The notes: generated from the sequence alone by a model not told the origin. DNA of 39,969 bases from Acidobacteriota bacterium (GCA_016870995.1 VFZU01000049.1:1-39969), one strand, 5' to 3'. Positions 7,622-16,690 are shown, numbered from the stretch's first letter. Program-made: numbers and translations.

Positions 7622-10165
7622 ATGCCCTTTCAGCTCCAACCTATCTCCGAGTTCCTTGTCCGGCCTTCTTTGCCTCCTGAATTAAGCCGTCTCCCCGAGA
7701 TCGCCACCAATGTCCTCTGGAGCTGGGACCATCAGCTTCGAGCGCTATTTCGTCGATTGGACCCCGTCTTGTGGCGCGAAAGCCACAATCCTGTTTTGAT
7801 GTTGAGCCGTTTGAAGCCTGAAGTTTTGCAAAAGGCCGCTGCCGATCCCCGCTACATGGCCGTCTATCGTCGCGCCTGCGAACGCTTCGATCAATACATG
7901 CAGGCCCCGCCCGCATACTCCGATGACCGGCTCATTGCTTACTTTTCGATGGAGTACGGGTTGGCGGAATGCATGCCCATTTACTCTGGCGGCCTTGGAG
8001 TACTCAGCGGCGACCACATGAAGTCCTCGAGCGACGAGAATTATCCGCTCGTCGGTGTCGGGCTTTTGTATCAGAAGGGTTATTTTCAGCAGAGCCTGAA
8101 CTCTGACGGCTGGCAGCAGGAACGCACGCCGGTCAACGATTTTTATCAGCTGCCTGTATTGCCTGTAATGAAGGAAGATGGCAGCGAGTTGATCGTCACA
8201 GTCACCATGCCTGGTGCCACGGTTTCGATCAAGGTGTGGCACATGATGGTAGGCCGCATCCGGCTCTTCCTGATGGATACCAACATCCCTCAGAATGCCT
8301 CGCCGGAATACCGCGAAATCACCGATCAGCTCTACGGTGGCGACTCTCACACGCGCATTCGTCAGGAAATCGTCTTGGGCATCGGTGGCTTGCGCGCACT
8401 CACCGCGATGGGCCTCAAGCCCAACGTCTTCCATATGAATGAAGGCCACTCCGCCTTCATGCCCCTTGAGCGCACGCGCCTGCTGATGGTCGAAAACAAA
8501 CTGGCCTTCGCGGAGGCCTTTGAAACTGCGCGCGCCAGCAATATTTTCACCACGCACACCAGCGTCCCTGCCGGCATTGATTTGTTCGACAGTGGCCTCG
8601 TCTACGATTACCTCTCGGTCTATTGCGAAGAGGCTGGCATCCCGATCGATCAATTTTTCGCCCTCGGCCGCCGCAACCCCTCCGACACGTCTGAGCGGTA
8701 TTCAATGGCCATCCTGGCGATGAAGGCTTCGGCTTACCGCAATGCGGTTTCCGTCCTTCACGGCGATGTCTCTCGTGAGATGTGGGCCGACTTGTGGCCA
8801 GGTCTGCCCGTTGAAGAAGTGCCGATCACTTCCGTCACCAACGGCATCCACTTGCCCACAATGCTCTATGGCGAACTCGCCATGCTGTACGACCAATACC
8901 TGCAGCCGGATTGGCGCGAGCGCTACATCGACCCCAAGATTTGGGATGACATCAAAGACATCCCCTCTCGCGAACTCTGGGAAGTTCATCGCAAACAGAA
9001 GCGCCAGCTGGTGCAGTTTGTTCGTGAACGCTCTGTCAAGGCCGCCGAGCGCCGCAACGGCAGCGCCTCGGAGATCCGCCGTCTGGAACAAGTGCTCGAT
9101 CCCGACGCCTTCACCATTGGCTTTGCCCGTCGCTTTGCTACCTACAAGCGCGCCACGCTGATCTTCCGCGATGTCGCCCGTCTGAAGAAGCTCCTCAATT
9201 CCAAAGACCGCCCGGTGCAGATCATCATCGCCGGCAAGGCTCATCCCAAAGACCATCCTGGCAAGACTCTGATTCGCGAAATTGTGCAGTTATCGCGCGA
9301 TCCTGAACTCGCCCAGCACCTGGTCTTCGTTGAAGATTACAGCCTGCAGGTTGCCCGCGAGATGGTGCAGGGCGTTGACCTCTGGCTCAACAATCCGCGT
9401 CGCGGCGAAGAAGCCTGCGGCACCAGCGGCATGAAGGCTGCGATCAACGGCGTACCCAATCTCAGCATTCTCGATGGCTGGTGGGATGAGGCCTATGAGC
9501 CTGGTCTTGGTTTCGCACTCGGGGATCGTGACATCTACGAACCCGGTCAGGACGAGTTCCACGCCTCCGGCATTTACTCAATCCTCGAGAACGAAATTCT
9601 GCCGCTCTATTTTGCACGCGGCGAAGATGGCCTGCCCGCCGAATGGCTTGAGCGCGTCAAGAATTGCATCCAGAAGATCAGCCCGCAGTTCAACGCGCAG
9701 CGCATGATCCGTGAGTACATGCACCGCTTGTATGAACCGGCCTATCAAGCCTCGCTCTCATACAGCCAGGACAAGTTCAATCAATCGCGCAAGAAAGCTG
9801 AATGGGCTCGCAAGGTGCAGTCTTCCTGGGATCGCATTCGCTTCATCGATATGGGGCTAAAGCCCGAGAGCCTGCTCACCAGTGGCCAGCCGCTCCACTT
9901 CCGTGTGACGGTTGATCTGGCTGGCCTTGAGCCTCACGATGTTCGTGTGGAGGCCCTCGTTGGTATGGTCGCCGCCGACGGTGCGCTCGAGAAATCGGAT
10001 GTAATCGATTTGAAAGTCGGGGAACGAAACGGTTCGCTTTGCGTCTATCAATGCGAATACCTGCCCAGTCAGACTGGCCGGCTAGGCTACGGTATGCGGA
10101 TCAGCCCAAATCATTTCTCCGATCCGCTCACCCGCCCCTGTGGGTCTCTCATCCGCTGGGCCTAA
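7622..10165 (+). CDS. glgP: Alpha-glucan (glycogen) phosphorylase, DUF3417-containing type
   Basis: 847 residues. It releases glucose-1-phosphate from glycogen or maltodextrin using pyridoxal phosphate in the cytosol. The order is an N-terminal DUF3417 region (about 10-110, with SWDHQLRALFRRLDP), then the GT35 catalytic region including YFSMEYGLAE near residue 103. The cofactor-binding stretch EEACGTSGMKAAINGVPN places the PLP lysine at Lys605. This compact architecture is the bacterial and thermophile alpha-glucan phosphorylase subfamily rather than the E. coli MalP/GlgP type. No glgB, glgC or glgX is adjacent. Regulation by the divergent Rrf2 protein is possible from the shared upstream region. 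Confidence 0.95.
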   Translation: MPFQLQPISEFLVRPSLPPELSRLPEIATNVLWSWDHQLRALFRRLDPVLWRESHNPVLMLSRLKPEVLQKAAADPRYMAVYRRACERFDQYMQAPPAYSDDRLIAYFSMEYGLAECMPIYSGGLGVLSGDHMKSSSDENYPLVGVGLLYQKGYFQQSLNSDGWQQERTPVNDFYQLPVLPVMKEDGSELIVTVTMPGATVSIKVWHMMVGRIRLFLMDTNIPQNASPEYREITDQLYGGDSHTRIRQEIVLGIGGLRALTAMGLKPNVFHMNEGHSAFMPLERTRLLMVENKLAFAEAFETARASNIFTTHTSVPAGIDLFDSGLVYDYLSVYCEEAGIPIDQFFALGRRNPSDTSERYSMAILAMKASAYRNAVSVLHGDVSREMWADLWPGLPVEEVPITSVTNGIHLPTMLYGELAMLYDQYLQPDWRERYIDPKIWDDIKDIPSRELWEVHRKQKRQLVQFVRERSVKAAERRNGSASEIRRLEQVLDPDAFTIGFARRFATYKRATLIFRDVARLKKLLNSKDRPVQIIIAGKAHPKDHPGKTLIREIVQLSRDPELAQHLVFVEDYSLQVAREMVQGVDLWLNNPRRGEEACGTSGMKAAINGVPNLSILDGWWDEAYEPGLGFALGDRDIYEPGQDEFHASGIYSILENEILPLYFARGEDGLPAEWLERVKNCIQKISPQFNAQRMIREYMHRLYEPAYQASLSYSQDKFNQSRKKAEWARKVQSSWDRIRFIDMGLKPESLLTSGQPLHFRVTVDLAGLEPHDVRVEALVGMVAADGALEKSDVIDLKVGERNGSLCVYQCEYLPSQTGRLGYGMRISPNHFSDPLTRPCGSLIRWA

Positions 10166-10362
10166 AACATTTTGCTGGAATCTTGTCAGATTCTGTGATA
10201 AACAAAGGATGGATATTCGCTTCAAGCGGAGACCCCTCGTAACGGCCTTGCCAGCTTTGGGATCAAAGCGGATTCCGCTCGAATCTCTCCTCTTGTCTGC
10301 TTCACCCATGGAATCCCCAGAGACGCGGCAAGTGTTACGTATTGTCAAGGAGTAAGTACCGC
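10166..10362. other. Gap between glgP and the zinc-ribbon gene
   Basis: 197 nt with no convincing reading frame, terminator or promoter. It ends in AAGGAG (10347-10352), the ribosome binding site of the next gene. Confidence 0.5.
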
Positions 10363-10869
10363 ATGGACAGCGATCGCAAATATTCGCAACGCGGCTACCA
10401 GGAAAACGATAAGTCAGGCGGCTTTCGTCGCGATGACAGACCGAAGTTCAACGGCCCCAAGCCCCCCATCGATGTCACTGGACCGCGCCTTCCGCGCTTG
10501 GTGGAAAGCGTCACGGCCTCACGTTGTTGGAATTGCTCCACGATGCTGATGGACGGCATCGATTTCAGCGCCAACTGTCCCAAGTGTGGCTCTGCGCTGC
10601 ATTGCTGCAAACAGTGCACACACTTCGAGCCTTCCACCCGTTTTCAGTGCTTAAAGCCTATCCCTGAGCGCGTCAATAAGAAAGACCAGGCCAACACCTG
10701 CACCTTCTTCAAACAGCGCGTCACCGTGGCCAGAGATACCCCAGGCGGTCGTCAGGTACTCGGCGGCGGATTGCCGACCAACAATGCTCCCCGGCCTGCT
10801 GAGCAAATTGCCGCGCCGCGCAGTTCTCAGGAAGCCCGCGCGGCCTTCGACAGTCTCTTTAAGAAGTAG
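10363..10869 (+). CDS. Small zinc-ribbon protein of unknown function
   Basis: 168 residues. A charged, Gly/Arg/Lys-rich N-terminal 45 residues look disordered. A compact cysteine-rich module follows (about 50-115) with C-W-N-C, C-P-K-C, C-C-K-Q-C and two more cysteines, enough ligands for two zinc sites. The C-terminus is again low-complexity. Such proteins often bind nucleic acid or act as assembly factors, but no function is established here. ATG 10363 is chosen because AAGGAG lies 10 nt upstream; a TTG at 10342 is the alternative. It ends 3 nt from the stop of the convergent gmhA. Confidence 0.82.
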   Translation: MDSDRKYSQRGYQENDKSGGFRRDDRPKFNGPKPPIDVTGPRLPRLVESVTASRCWNCSTMLMDGIDFSANCPKCGSALHCCKQCTHFEPSTRFQCLKPIPERVNKKDQANTCTFFKQRVTVARDTPGGRQVLGGGLPTNNAPRPAEQIAAPRSSQEARAAFDSLFKK

Positions 10870-10879
10870 TTTCTACTTC
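10863..10879. terminator. Short hairpin spanning two convergent stop codons
   Basis: GAAGTAG and CTACTTC form a perfect 7-bp stem with a TTT loop. Each arm contains the TAG stop of one convergent gene. There is no clear T-run, so it is at best a weak bidirectional terminator. Confidence 0.3.
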
Positions 10880-11427
10880 GCGTCCATGAACTGATAACAG
10901 ATCATGTGTAGCGCGATCATGTGCGCATCTTCGATGCGGCCCATGTGCGGCTCGGGTGTGTGGATTTGCAATTGAGCCATAGGCCCCAGTTTGCCGCCGT
11001 CACGTCCCGTCAGGGCAATCGTCTTCAGTCCGTTTGTGTTGGCGTACTCCATGGCGCGCAACACGTTGGGGGAATTGCCGCTGCCACTGATGGCGATCAC
11101 GATGTCTCCCGGTTGCGCGAAGTTCTTCAGTTGTTCCAGCGCCGCATCGTGATAATCCACGTCGTTTGAGTAAGCCGTCAGCGTCGGCATATTGTCATGC
11201 AGCGAAAGAATCCTGAATCGCTTCTCGCGCTGAAAACTGGCACCCTTCAGCATGTCGCACACAAAGTGCGACGCGGATGCGGCGCTGCCGCCATTGCCTG
11301 TCATGAAGATCGTTCGGCCTTGATCGCGCGCCTCGCGCAGCCATTCAATCGCTTGATCCACCTTCGTCAGGTCGAGTCCATTCAACGTCTCGATTAGCTT
11401 TTCACGGTAAGTCTGGGTAAATGTCAT
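10873..11427 (-). CDS. gmhA: Sedoheptulose-7-phosphate isomerase (SIS domain)
   Basis: 184 residues, the usual GmhA length. It converts D-sedoheptulose 7-phosphate to D-glycero-D-manno-heptose 7-phosphate, the first committed step to ADP- or GDP-heptose for lipopolysaccharide or S-layer sugars. The SIS fold shows TGNGGSAASASHF (phosphosugar binding), AISGSGNSPNVLRA, and the C-terminal HMGRIEDAHMIALHMIC helix typical of GmhA. The start at 11427 overlaps the ROK stop as TAATG; the frame stays open further upstream, but only as a shadow of the ROK gene. It is the last gene of a five-gene operon with an HldE-type kinase, which supports the assignment. Confidence 0.93.
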   Translation of the reverse strand: MTFTQTYREKLIETLNGLDLTKVDQAIEWLREARDQGRTIFMTGNGGSAASASHFVCDMLKGASFQREKRFRILSLHDNMPTLTAYSNDVDYHDAALEQLKNFAQPGDIVIAISGSGNSPNVLRAMEYANTNGLKTIALTGRDGGKLGPMAQLQIHTPEPHMGRIEDAHMIALHMICYQFMDAK

Positions 11428-12281
11428 TAGGGATAGGTCTCCTCGGCAAGCGCTAGCGCGCCATACAAAACACTGTCGTCGGCCAAAGCCGCTGGCATCA
11501 CATCGATCCGCGCCCGCGACCACGCCGTGATCTGCCTTCTCAATTCCTTTCGCAGTGGCAAGAACAAAGCGTCGCCCGCCTTGCTGATGCCGCCGCCGAT
11601 CACAACGCGCATCGGGTTCAGCAGCATGATCGCGGCCTTCAGGCCAAGGCTCAGGTCGACCACATAGCTCTCGACAAACGCCGCGTCCTGCATTAATTCC
11701 TTCGCGGGCCGGCCATGATCGCGCTCGAGCCACAAGCCGCAGCACATGCGCTCAAAACATCCAAATGACCCGCATAAGCACTCCGGCCCACCGGGCCGTA
11801 TCGTCAGGTGTCCCAACTCGCCGGCATACCAATCCGCACCACGGTACACGCCATGCTCAGTAAGAATTCCTCCGCCGATGCCTGTCGAGAGAGTCATGTA
11901 AAACAAAGGCCGCAATCCGCGGCCCGCGCCATAGTGTCCCTCACCCAGCGCCCCAACGTTAGCGTCGTTATCCATCACCACAGGTGCGCCGCAGAAACCG
12001 CTCACTGTTTCCACCAACGGATTCTCGCTCCAGCCCTCAACGTGTGTAGAGAGCGTCACCTTCTGTTTGCCGAAATCCACAGGCCCGCCAAACCCAATGC
12101 CGCAGCGGTCGATCTTGTGATCCCGTCGCCAATGGGCGATGATGCCTTCAATTTGAGCGAGCATCGATCGTGGCCCACCCAACCGGTCTGTTTCACGCGA
12201 CTCACGCAGCACCATCTCTTCGCCAGCGAACAGTGCCAGCGAGAACTTGGTTCCGCCAATGTCGATGGCCAGTGTGTTCAT
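11427..12281 (-). CDS. ROK-family sugar kinase
   Basis: 284 residues, cytosolic. The N-terminal phosphate-binding DIGGTK (7-12), the catalytic Asp106 in NDAN and the zinc-binding ROK signature (His158 with Cys168, Cys170 and Cys175, C-x-C-G-x2-G-C-x-E) are all present. It lacks the winged helix of ROK repressors, so it is an enzyme. ROK kinases phosphorylate glucose, fructose, mannose, N-acetyl sugars and similar substrates; the substrate here is unknown. Its place between an HldE-type kinase and gmhA suggests that it feeds a phosphosugar into the same pathway. The start codon overlaps the kinase stop as ATGA (12278-12281). Confidence 0.92.
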   Translation of the reverse strand: MNTLAIDIGGTKFSLALFAGEEMVLRESRETDRLGGPRSMLAQIEGIIAHWRRDHKIDRCGIGFGGPVDFGKQKVTLSTHVEGWSENPLVETVSGFCGAPVVMDNDANVGALGEGHYGAGRGLRPLFYMTLSTGIGGGILTEHGVYRGADWYAGELGHLTIRPGGPECLCGSFGCFERMCCGLWLERDHGRPAKELMQDAAFVESYVVDLSLGLKAAIMLLNPMRVVIGGGISKAGDALFLPLRKELRRQITAWSRARIDVMPAALADDSVLYGALALAEETYP

Positions 12282-13261
12282 TGCGCGCCTAACTTCCCAA
12301 GCAACTCCGCCTGGGTTGCGGTGCCGGTGCCTCGCTTCATGATGGTCACGCTGCCCACCAGATTGCCCAGTGCGACTGCATCATCAATGCAAGCACCAAC
12401 TGCAAGAGCCGAAGCCGCACCTGCAGAAAAACTATCGCCTGCGCCACAGATGTCGACCGGGGCGGGGTTCGGTATTGCCGCAACCCTGCGCTTTCCTTTG
12501 ACATCAATGATGTCTGCGCCTTCCCCACCTGCGGTCACCACTAGTGCCTTCAGCTTCAATGCTTCAAACAGCGCTTCGTAATCGTCTTTGCCCAGCAGCC
12601 TCGTTGCCGCTTCGCGGGCCTCATCCTCGTTGGGCTTCAGATAGCAGGATTGAAAATGCTCGGCACGCTTCCGCGAATCCACCCAAACCACCTTATGCGG
12701 CGATCGCTTCGCGAAGTCGTTGATCGCACTGCGCAGCATCGAGGTCACGATTCCGCCTTTGGCAGTCTCAGCCTGATCGCAAACCAGAATCGCATCGAAG
12801 ATGTCGGCAAAGCTCTCGAAGCTCCGCGTGAGCTGTTGGTCGATCGACTCTGGCAGCGGCGCATTGTTGATGAAGTCCACCCTCGGCAGATCTTCAATGC
12901 CTGTTTCTGAATTAATGTGCTTCGTGTAGGTGAACGTTTGAATCAGCGGCGACCGCATCACCAGATCCACACCAATGTCCCGGCTGCCCAGCGCGCGAAA
13001 CAACTCGTCGCCATGGCTATCCTCGCCAATCGCGCCCATCACCGAAACGCGCCCAACTCCCAGATCCGCCAGATTGTTTGCGATGGTTCCGCAAGCGCCT
13101 GCCGTGGATTCGAACCGAACCACTCCAATCCTCGGAATGCCAGTCTCGCGCGACACTTCGGCGGTGGCTGGGTCATAGGTACACCAGCGGTCCAGGCAGA
13201 TGTCTCCCATCACCAGCACGTTCAATCTGCGAAATTGGGCAAGGATCTCGGGTATCGTCAC
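12278..13261 (-). CDS. PfkB-type kinase, HldE kinase-domain (RfaE1) like
   Basis: 327 residues. It probably phosphorylates D-glycero-D-manno-heptose 7-phosphate at C1. The N-terminus (VTIPEILAQF, VMGDICLDRW) resembles the E. coli HldE kinase start, and the PfkB C-terminal motif DICGAGDSFSAG provides the catalytic Asp. The GTG at 13261 is chosen as start because GGAGG lies 8 nt upstream and it overlaps the previous stop as GTGA; the in-frame ATG at 13276 would contain that GGAGG inside the coding region. There is no fused adenylyltransferase, so nucleotide transfer must come from a gene elsewhere. Confidence 0.9.
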   Translation of the reverse strand: MTIPEILAQFRRLNVLVMGDICLDRWCTYDPATAEVSRETGIPRIGVVRFESTAGACGTIANNLADLGVGRVSVMGAIGEDSHGDELFRALGSRDIGVDLVMRSPLIQTFTYTKHINSETGIEDLPRVDFINNAPLPESIDQQLTRSFESFADIFDAILVCDQAETAKGGIVTSMLRSAINDFAKRSPHKVVWVDSRKRAEHFQSCYLKPNEDEAREAATRLLGKDDYEALFEALKLKALVVTAGGEGADIIDVKGKRRVAAIPNPAPVDICGAGDSFSAGAASALAVGACIDDAVALGNLVGSVTIMKRGTGTATQAELLGKLGAQ

Positions 13262-14217
13262 CGCAATTGCCTCCATAAAGCCGGAAGTGTCGCGCGATGG
13301 TTTCCGCAAAAGTAAAAGCTCTCGCCCCCATCGGCCACCGTCCGCACCAGAATCGTCTTCTGGGGACGGAAGTAATAACCTGGGTCGGTCTTCGGCAATT
13401 CCTTGCGGAAGTCGCCCTCGATCGGGATCAGGTCGAATACCGCCGTGGCGAAGTTCTTGATCTCTTCTCCACGCTGCATTGCCACGTTGCGAGCCATCGC
13501 GAGAGCCTTCAAATACACTTCAGGTCCCATGATGGCTGACCCGAAGTTCAGCAACACGCCTTGCTCAAGACGGCGCACCGATTCCGTGAAAATCAGAAAG
13601 TCCCGGTAGCTGGTGGCGCCCAGGCTCGCCCCGTCGCAATTGGGATGTTCATGCAGAATGTCGTAGCCAATCCCCACGTGTACTGTCGCTGGCACTCCTC
13701 GCTTCCAGGCCGCAGCGAACACGCTTAGGTCGCGATGTGGAAAGTTCGATTCTGCGATCCGGCGTCCAACATGCTCACCCAGGCCATATCCCAGATGAGC
13801 AGCCTCCTGCACCCACTGATTCAACTCGCCCGTCTCGTGCCACAACCCGAACTGGCCCTTGCGGATATACCGCGCCACACTCTCTGTTGTTGCCCCGATC
13901 CGCACCAACTCGTAATCATGAATCGCCCCCGCGCCGTTAAACGCGATATGGCTGATCCATCCACGGTCGATCATGTCGATGAGATGCCGGTTGACGCCAG
14001 CCCGCAGCACGTGCGCGCCCATGATAAGTATCACCGATCGATTCATCGCCTTCGCTGCGCGAATCCGGTCGGCGAGCACCGGCAGATCAGCGTGTTCGAA
14101 GCCTGGCGTTTCACTGTCGAGCTCAAGCCAGTTTGAGATTTCAAGGTCGTGCTTCCGCTCTGCCAGCGGAAGCACCCGCAGCGCACTGCGATCGAAGATT
14201 GGGTATTTCGATGCCAT
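13258..14217 (-). CDS. Deoxyhypusine-synthase-like conserved protein of the heptose operon
   Basis: 319 residues. The segment around 60-110 (IMGAHVLRAGVNRHLIDMI, then IAFNGAGAIHDYEL) resembles the Rossmann-type NAD-binding core of deoxyhypusine-synthase-family proteins. Bacteria lack eIF5A, so true hypusination is unlikely. Proteins of this kind, as far as I recall, occur next to gmhA and rfaE genes in Geobacter and other bacteria, with no established function known to me. It may act on a sugar phosphate or polyamine (speculation). The start at 14217 follows the HAD stop by one base (TAA-C-ATG), and its own stop overlaps the next start as GTGA. Coding status is certain; the family assignment is from memory and moderate. 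Confidence 0.75.
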   Translation of the reverse strand: MASKYPIFDRSALRVLPLAERKHDLEISNWLELDSETPGFEHADLPVLADRIRAAKAMNRSVILIMGAHVLRAGVNRHLIDMIDRGWISHIAFNGAGAIHDYELVRIGATTESVARYIRKGQFGLWHETGELNQWVQEAAHLGYGLGEHVGRRIAESNFPHRDLSVFAAAWKRGVPATVHVGIGYDILHEHPNCDGASLGATSYRDFLIFTESVRRLEQGVLLNFGSAIMGPEVYLKALAMARNVAMQRGEEIKNFATAVFDLIPIEGDFRKELPKTDPGYYFRPQKTILVRTVADGGESFYFCGNHRATLPALWRQLR

Positions 14218-14218
14218 G

Positions 14219-15025
14219 TTAGCGGGGAAATAGCGTTGAGCGCAGTCCCTCGAGATGGCTGTAGTTGGCCACGATGAAATCCGCGCCGACGCCAGCCAGG
14301 CGCGTCCGCTTCCACTCGTCGATCTCGACGCATTTCGGCTCGTCGCTCGCAACGCCTACGGCCACTCCGCCCGCCTGTTTCACTACTTCGATTTCGACAT
14401 AACCATCGCCGAAGCCAAGAAATTCCGAGCCCTTGTATTCGCTCGACTCCACAATCTGCTTAACCAACAGCGCCTTCGAGAACTTGCTCAGATCATCGAG
14501 CGCCCCAAACACACCGCCATCGAAATAGTCGTACACATCGAGCAGTTTCGCTTCTTCGACCACATTTTCATGGTCGGTGCCACTGGCCAAATAGAGCTTC
14601 AGTCCGCGCGATTTCAATTCCTCAAGCAAAGCCCGCGATCCCGGCACCATGTGCGCCTCCGGCGACGTGCGTCCCTGCCGCAAATCCTCCAGCCGGTCTT
14701 TGATCACCTCGTGCAGCGCATCGAGGTACATCTTCTTGTAGACTTTTGGGTCTTCGGGTTGTCCACCGCGCAGGCGGATCTGCTCGGCCAACTCCATCAT
14801 CTGGTAGATCGTTTCCTTGCCTGTTAGCCGGGCCACGAATTCTTCGACGATTTTCTTCAGGTCTGCTGCGGATTCTCCTGTCTTCAAACTGGCGAGAATC
14901 TCGACCATCTGTGGCACCATCACATTCACCCATCCAGTACGGATCAGCGAAATCGTCCCATCAAAATCAAAGAGCACTACCCGTGCGTCATTAGCCTGGA
15001 CGCCGGGTCGTAAAGTTTCAATCAT
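14219..15025 (-). CDS. HAD-superfamily phosphatase
   Basis: 268 residues. The motif I pair Asp20/Asp22 (LFDFDGT), motif II around LYLASGT and motif IV GFGDG are present, with a helical cap between. It probably removes phosphate from a small phosphosugar. As the first gene of the heptose-type operon it could play the role of GmhB (heptose 1,7-bisphosphate phosphatase), although it is longer than the usual GmhB of about 190 residues and its cap differs, so this is a guess. The initiator ATG has GAAGGGA immediately before it. It diverges from the BtuF-like gene over a 43-nt gap. Confidence 0.85.
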   Translation of the reverse strand: MIETLRPGVQANDARVVLFDFDGTISLIRTGWVNVMVPQMVEILASLKTGESAADLKKIVEEFVARLTGKETIYQMMELAEQIRLRGGQPEDPKVYKKMYLDALHEVIKDRLEDLRQGRTSPEAHMVPGSRALLEELKSRGLKLYLASGTDHENVVEEAKLLDVYDYFDGGVFGALDDLSKFSKALLVKQIVESSEYKGSEFLGFGDGYVEIEVVKQAGGVAVGVASDEPKCVEIDEWKRTRLAGVGADFIVANYSHLEGLRSTLFPR

Positions 15026-15068
15026 TCCCTTCTATTGTGGCAAACGACGGGCTAAACTCGACACTAGA

Positions 15069-15911
15069 GTGCTACGTCTGATTTTTCTACTGCTGCTCGC
15101 TCTCTCAACCTTTGCCCAACCCCGGCGCATCGTTAGCACCGTACCCGGCCTGACCGAGATTCTCTTCAACCTGGATCTTGGTGACCGTGTTGTTGGCGTA
15201 AGCGAGTATTGCCGCTTTCCCGCCGCTGCTCTCGCCAAGCCAAAAGTCGGCTCCTTTCTGCAGCCCAACATCGAAGCTATTGCCGCCCTCAAACCCGACC
15301 TGGTTCTCATCATCAAGAACCCGGTCCGCCTCAAGCAGCGGCTAGAGGCCGTTGGCCTGCGTGTCCAGGAACTGGATCTGGAGACAATGCCTGGCATCCT
15401 AGCCGCAATCGCTCAGCTTGGCCAGGATACAGCCAGGCAGAAACAAGCCACCGCCCTGCGAAGCAATCTCGAACAACGCCTGGCTGCAGTCAAGTCCAAA
15501 GTCAAGCAACGCCAGCGCGTCACTTTTCTGGTCGGCCGTACGCCGCAACGCCTGGAGGGTATGGTCGCGGTTGGCCCAGGCAGCTACCTCGACGAACTCA
15601 TGCGCGCCGCCGGCGGCGATAACATCTTCGCCGACTCCCCAGCCATGTACCCCAAAGTTTCCATCGAACAACTTCTCGCCCGCGACCCACAGGCGATTTT
15701 CGAAATGGGAGACTCCGTTCATGAAGGCATTCCCCAAAATAGATATCGCGAAGATGTTCTCGCAGTCTGGGCTCGTATGCCCTCGCTTCGTGCCGTTCGT
15801 GAACGCCGGATCTTCCCTCTCAACGACGATCTTTACGTCGTGCCCGGTCCCCGCTTTGCCGAAGCGGCCGAACGTTTTTTCGAAATGCTCAACGGGGGCC
15901 CTGCCCGTTGA
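15069..15911 (+). CDS. Periplasmic binding protein of a BtuF/FecB-type ABC importer
   Basis: 280 residues. A signal peptide (LRLIFLLLLALSTFAQ) precedes a class III helical-backbone binding fold: RIVSTVPGLTEILFNLDLGDRVVGVSEYC, then KPKVGSF, KPDLVLI and a long linking helix (about 110-150). It delivers cobalamin, heme or a ferric siderophore to the BtuCD-type partners encoded directly downstream. The ligand cannot be read from sequence. The start is GTG at 15069; frames opening further upstream run through the divergent HAD gene and are not believable. Its TGA overlaps the TTG start of the ATPase gene. Confidence 0.88.
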   Translation: MLRLIFLLLLALSTFAQPRRIVSTVPGLTEILFNLDLGDRVVGVSEYCRFPAAALAKPKVGSFLQPNIEAIAALKPDLVLIIKNPVRLKQRLEAVGLRVQELDLETMPGILAAIAQLGQDTARQKQATALRSNLEQRLAAVKSKVKQRQRVTFLVGRTPQRLEGMVAVGPGSYLDELMRAAGGDNIFADSPAMYPKVSIEQLLARDPQAIFEMGDSVHEGIPQNRYREDVLAVWARMPSLRAVRERRIFPLNDDLYVVPGPRFAEAAERFFEMLNGGPAR

Positions 15912-16690
15912 AGCCTGTCTATCAGTTGCGCCAGGCTTCGGTCGTCAAAAATGCTCAGCCGCTGCTTGAAAATATCGACCTCGAGCTTTCTGCTGGCGAG
16001 CTGGTCGTCATTCTTGGCCCCAACGGTGCGGGCAAGAGCACTCTGCTCCGCGTCCTCGCCGGGCTGGAGCAACTCTCCGCAGGCGCAGCTCTACTCTCTT
16101 CAGAACCCATCGCCGCCATCTCTCGCCGCACGATGGCCCGCCAGGTTGCCATGGTAGAACCCACTGTCGCTCTACCCTTCGGATACAGCGTCGAGCAAGT
16201 CGTCATGATGGGCCGCGCGCCGCACATGGACGCCTGGTTTGAAGGCTCCGAGGATTGGGCTCAAGTCGAAGCCGCCATGCGCGTCATGGATTGTGAAAAC
16301 CTTCGCAATCGCGACTTCCGCAATCTCTCGAGCGGCGAGATGCAGCGCGTACTCGTTGCCAGTGCGCTGGCTCAGCAGCCGTGTGTACTATTGCTCGATG
16401 AATCTGCAGCCTTCCTTGACGTCCGTCACCAGATGGAACTTTTCGAAGCTCTCCATCGCCTGACTTCGCAGGGCTATCTCGTCGTCGCCGTCACTCATGA
16501 CTGGAACCTCGCCGCACGTTGGGCCTCCCGCATTGTGCTGCTCAAATCCGGCCGCATCGCTGCCGTTGGCTCACCGACTGAACTTGCCAGCGCACCCCTA
16601 CTCAACGAAGTCTTTGGTGTTCCTCTCGAAGTGCTCGAAATCAAAGGCCGCCCGCCCATTGTTCTGCAACCAGGTGACCCAGCTCGATGA
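15908..16690 (+). CDS. ATPase of a BtuD/FecE-type ABC importer
   Basis: 260 residues. Walker A GPNGAGKST (37-45), signature LSSGEMQRV, Walker B VLLLDE and the H-loop VTHDW are present, and the GYSVEQVVMMGR stretch is typical of iron, siderophore or cobalamin importers. It powers uptake across the inner membrane with the permease encoded next. Translation starts at TTG 15908, overlapping the TGA of the binding-protein gene (TTGA). Its own stop overlaps the permease start as ATGA. The coupling implies that the three proteins are made together. Confidence 0.92.
   Translation: MKPVYQLRQASVVKNAQPLLENIDLELSAGELVVILGPNGAGKSTLLRVLAGLEQLSAGAALLSSEPIAAISRRTMARQVAMVEPTVALPFGYSVEQVVMMGRAPHMDAWFEGSEDWAQVEAAMRVMDCENLRNRDFRNLSSGEMQRVLVASALAQQPCVLLLDESAAFLDVRHQMELFEALHRLTSQGYLVVAVTHDWNLAARWASRIVLLKSGRIAAVGSPTELASAPLLNEVFGVPLEVLEIKGRPPIVLQPGDPAR

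Noticed and set aside
11428-11745. N-terminal extension of GmhA
   Set aside because: The added residues are a shadow of the ROK gene; GmhA begins at MTFTQTYREKL, the usual place.
15026-15068. Cobalamin riboswitch before the BtuF-like gene
   Set aside because: The gap is only 43 nt, far too short, and has no B12-box-like sequence.
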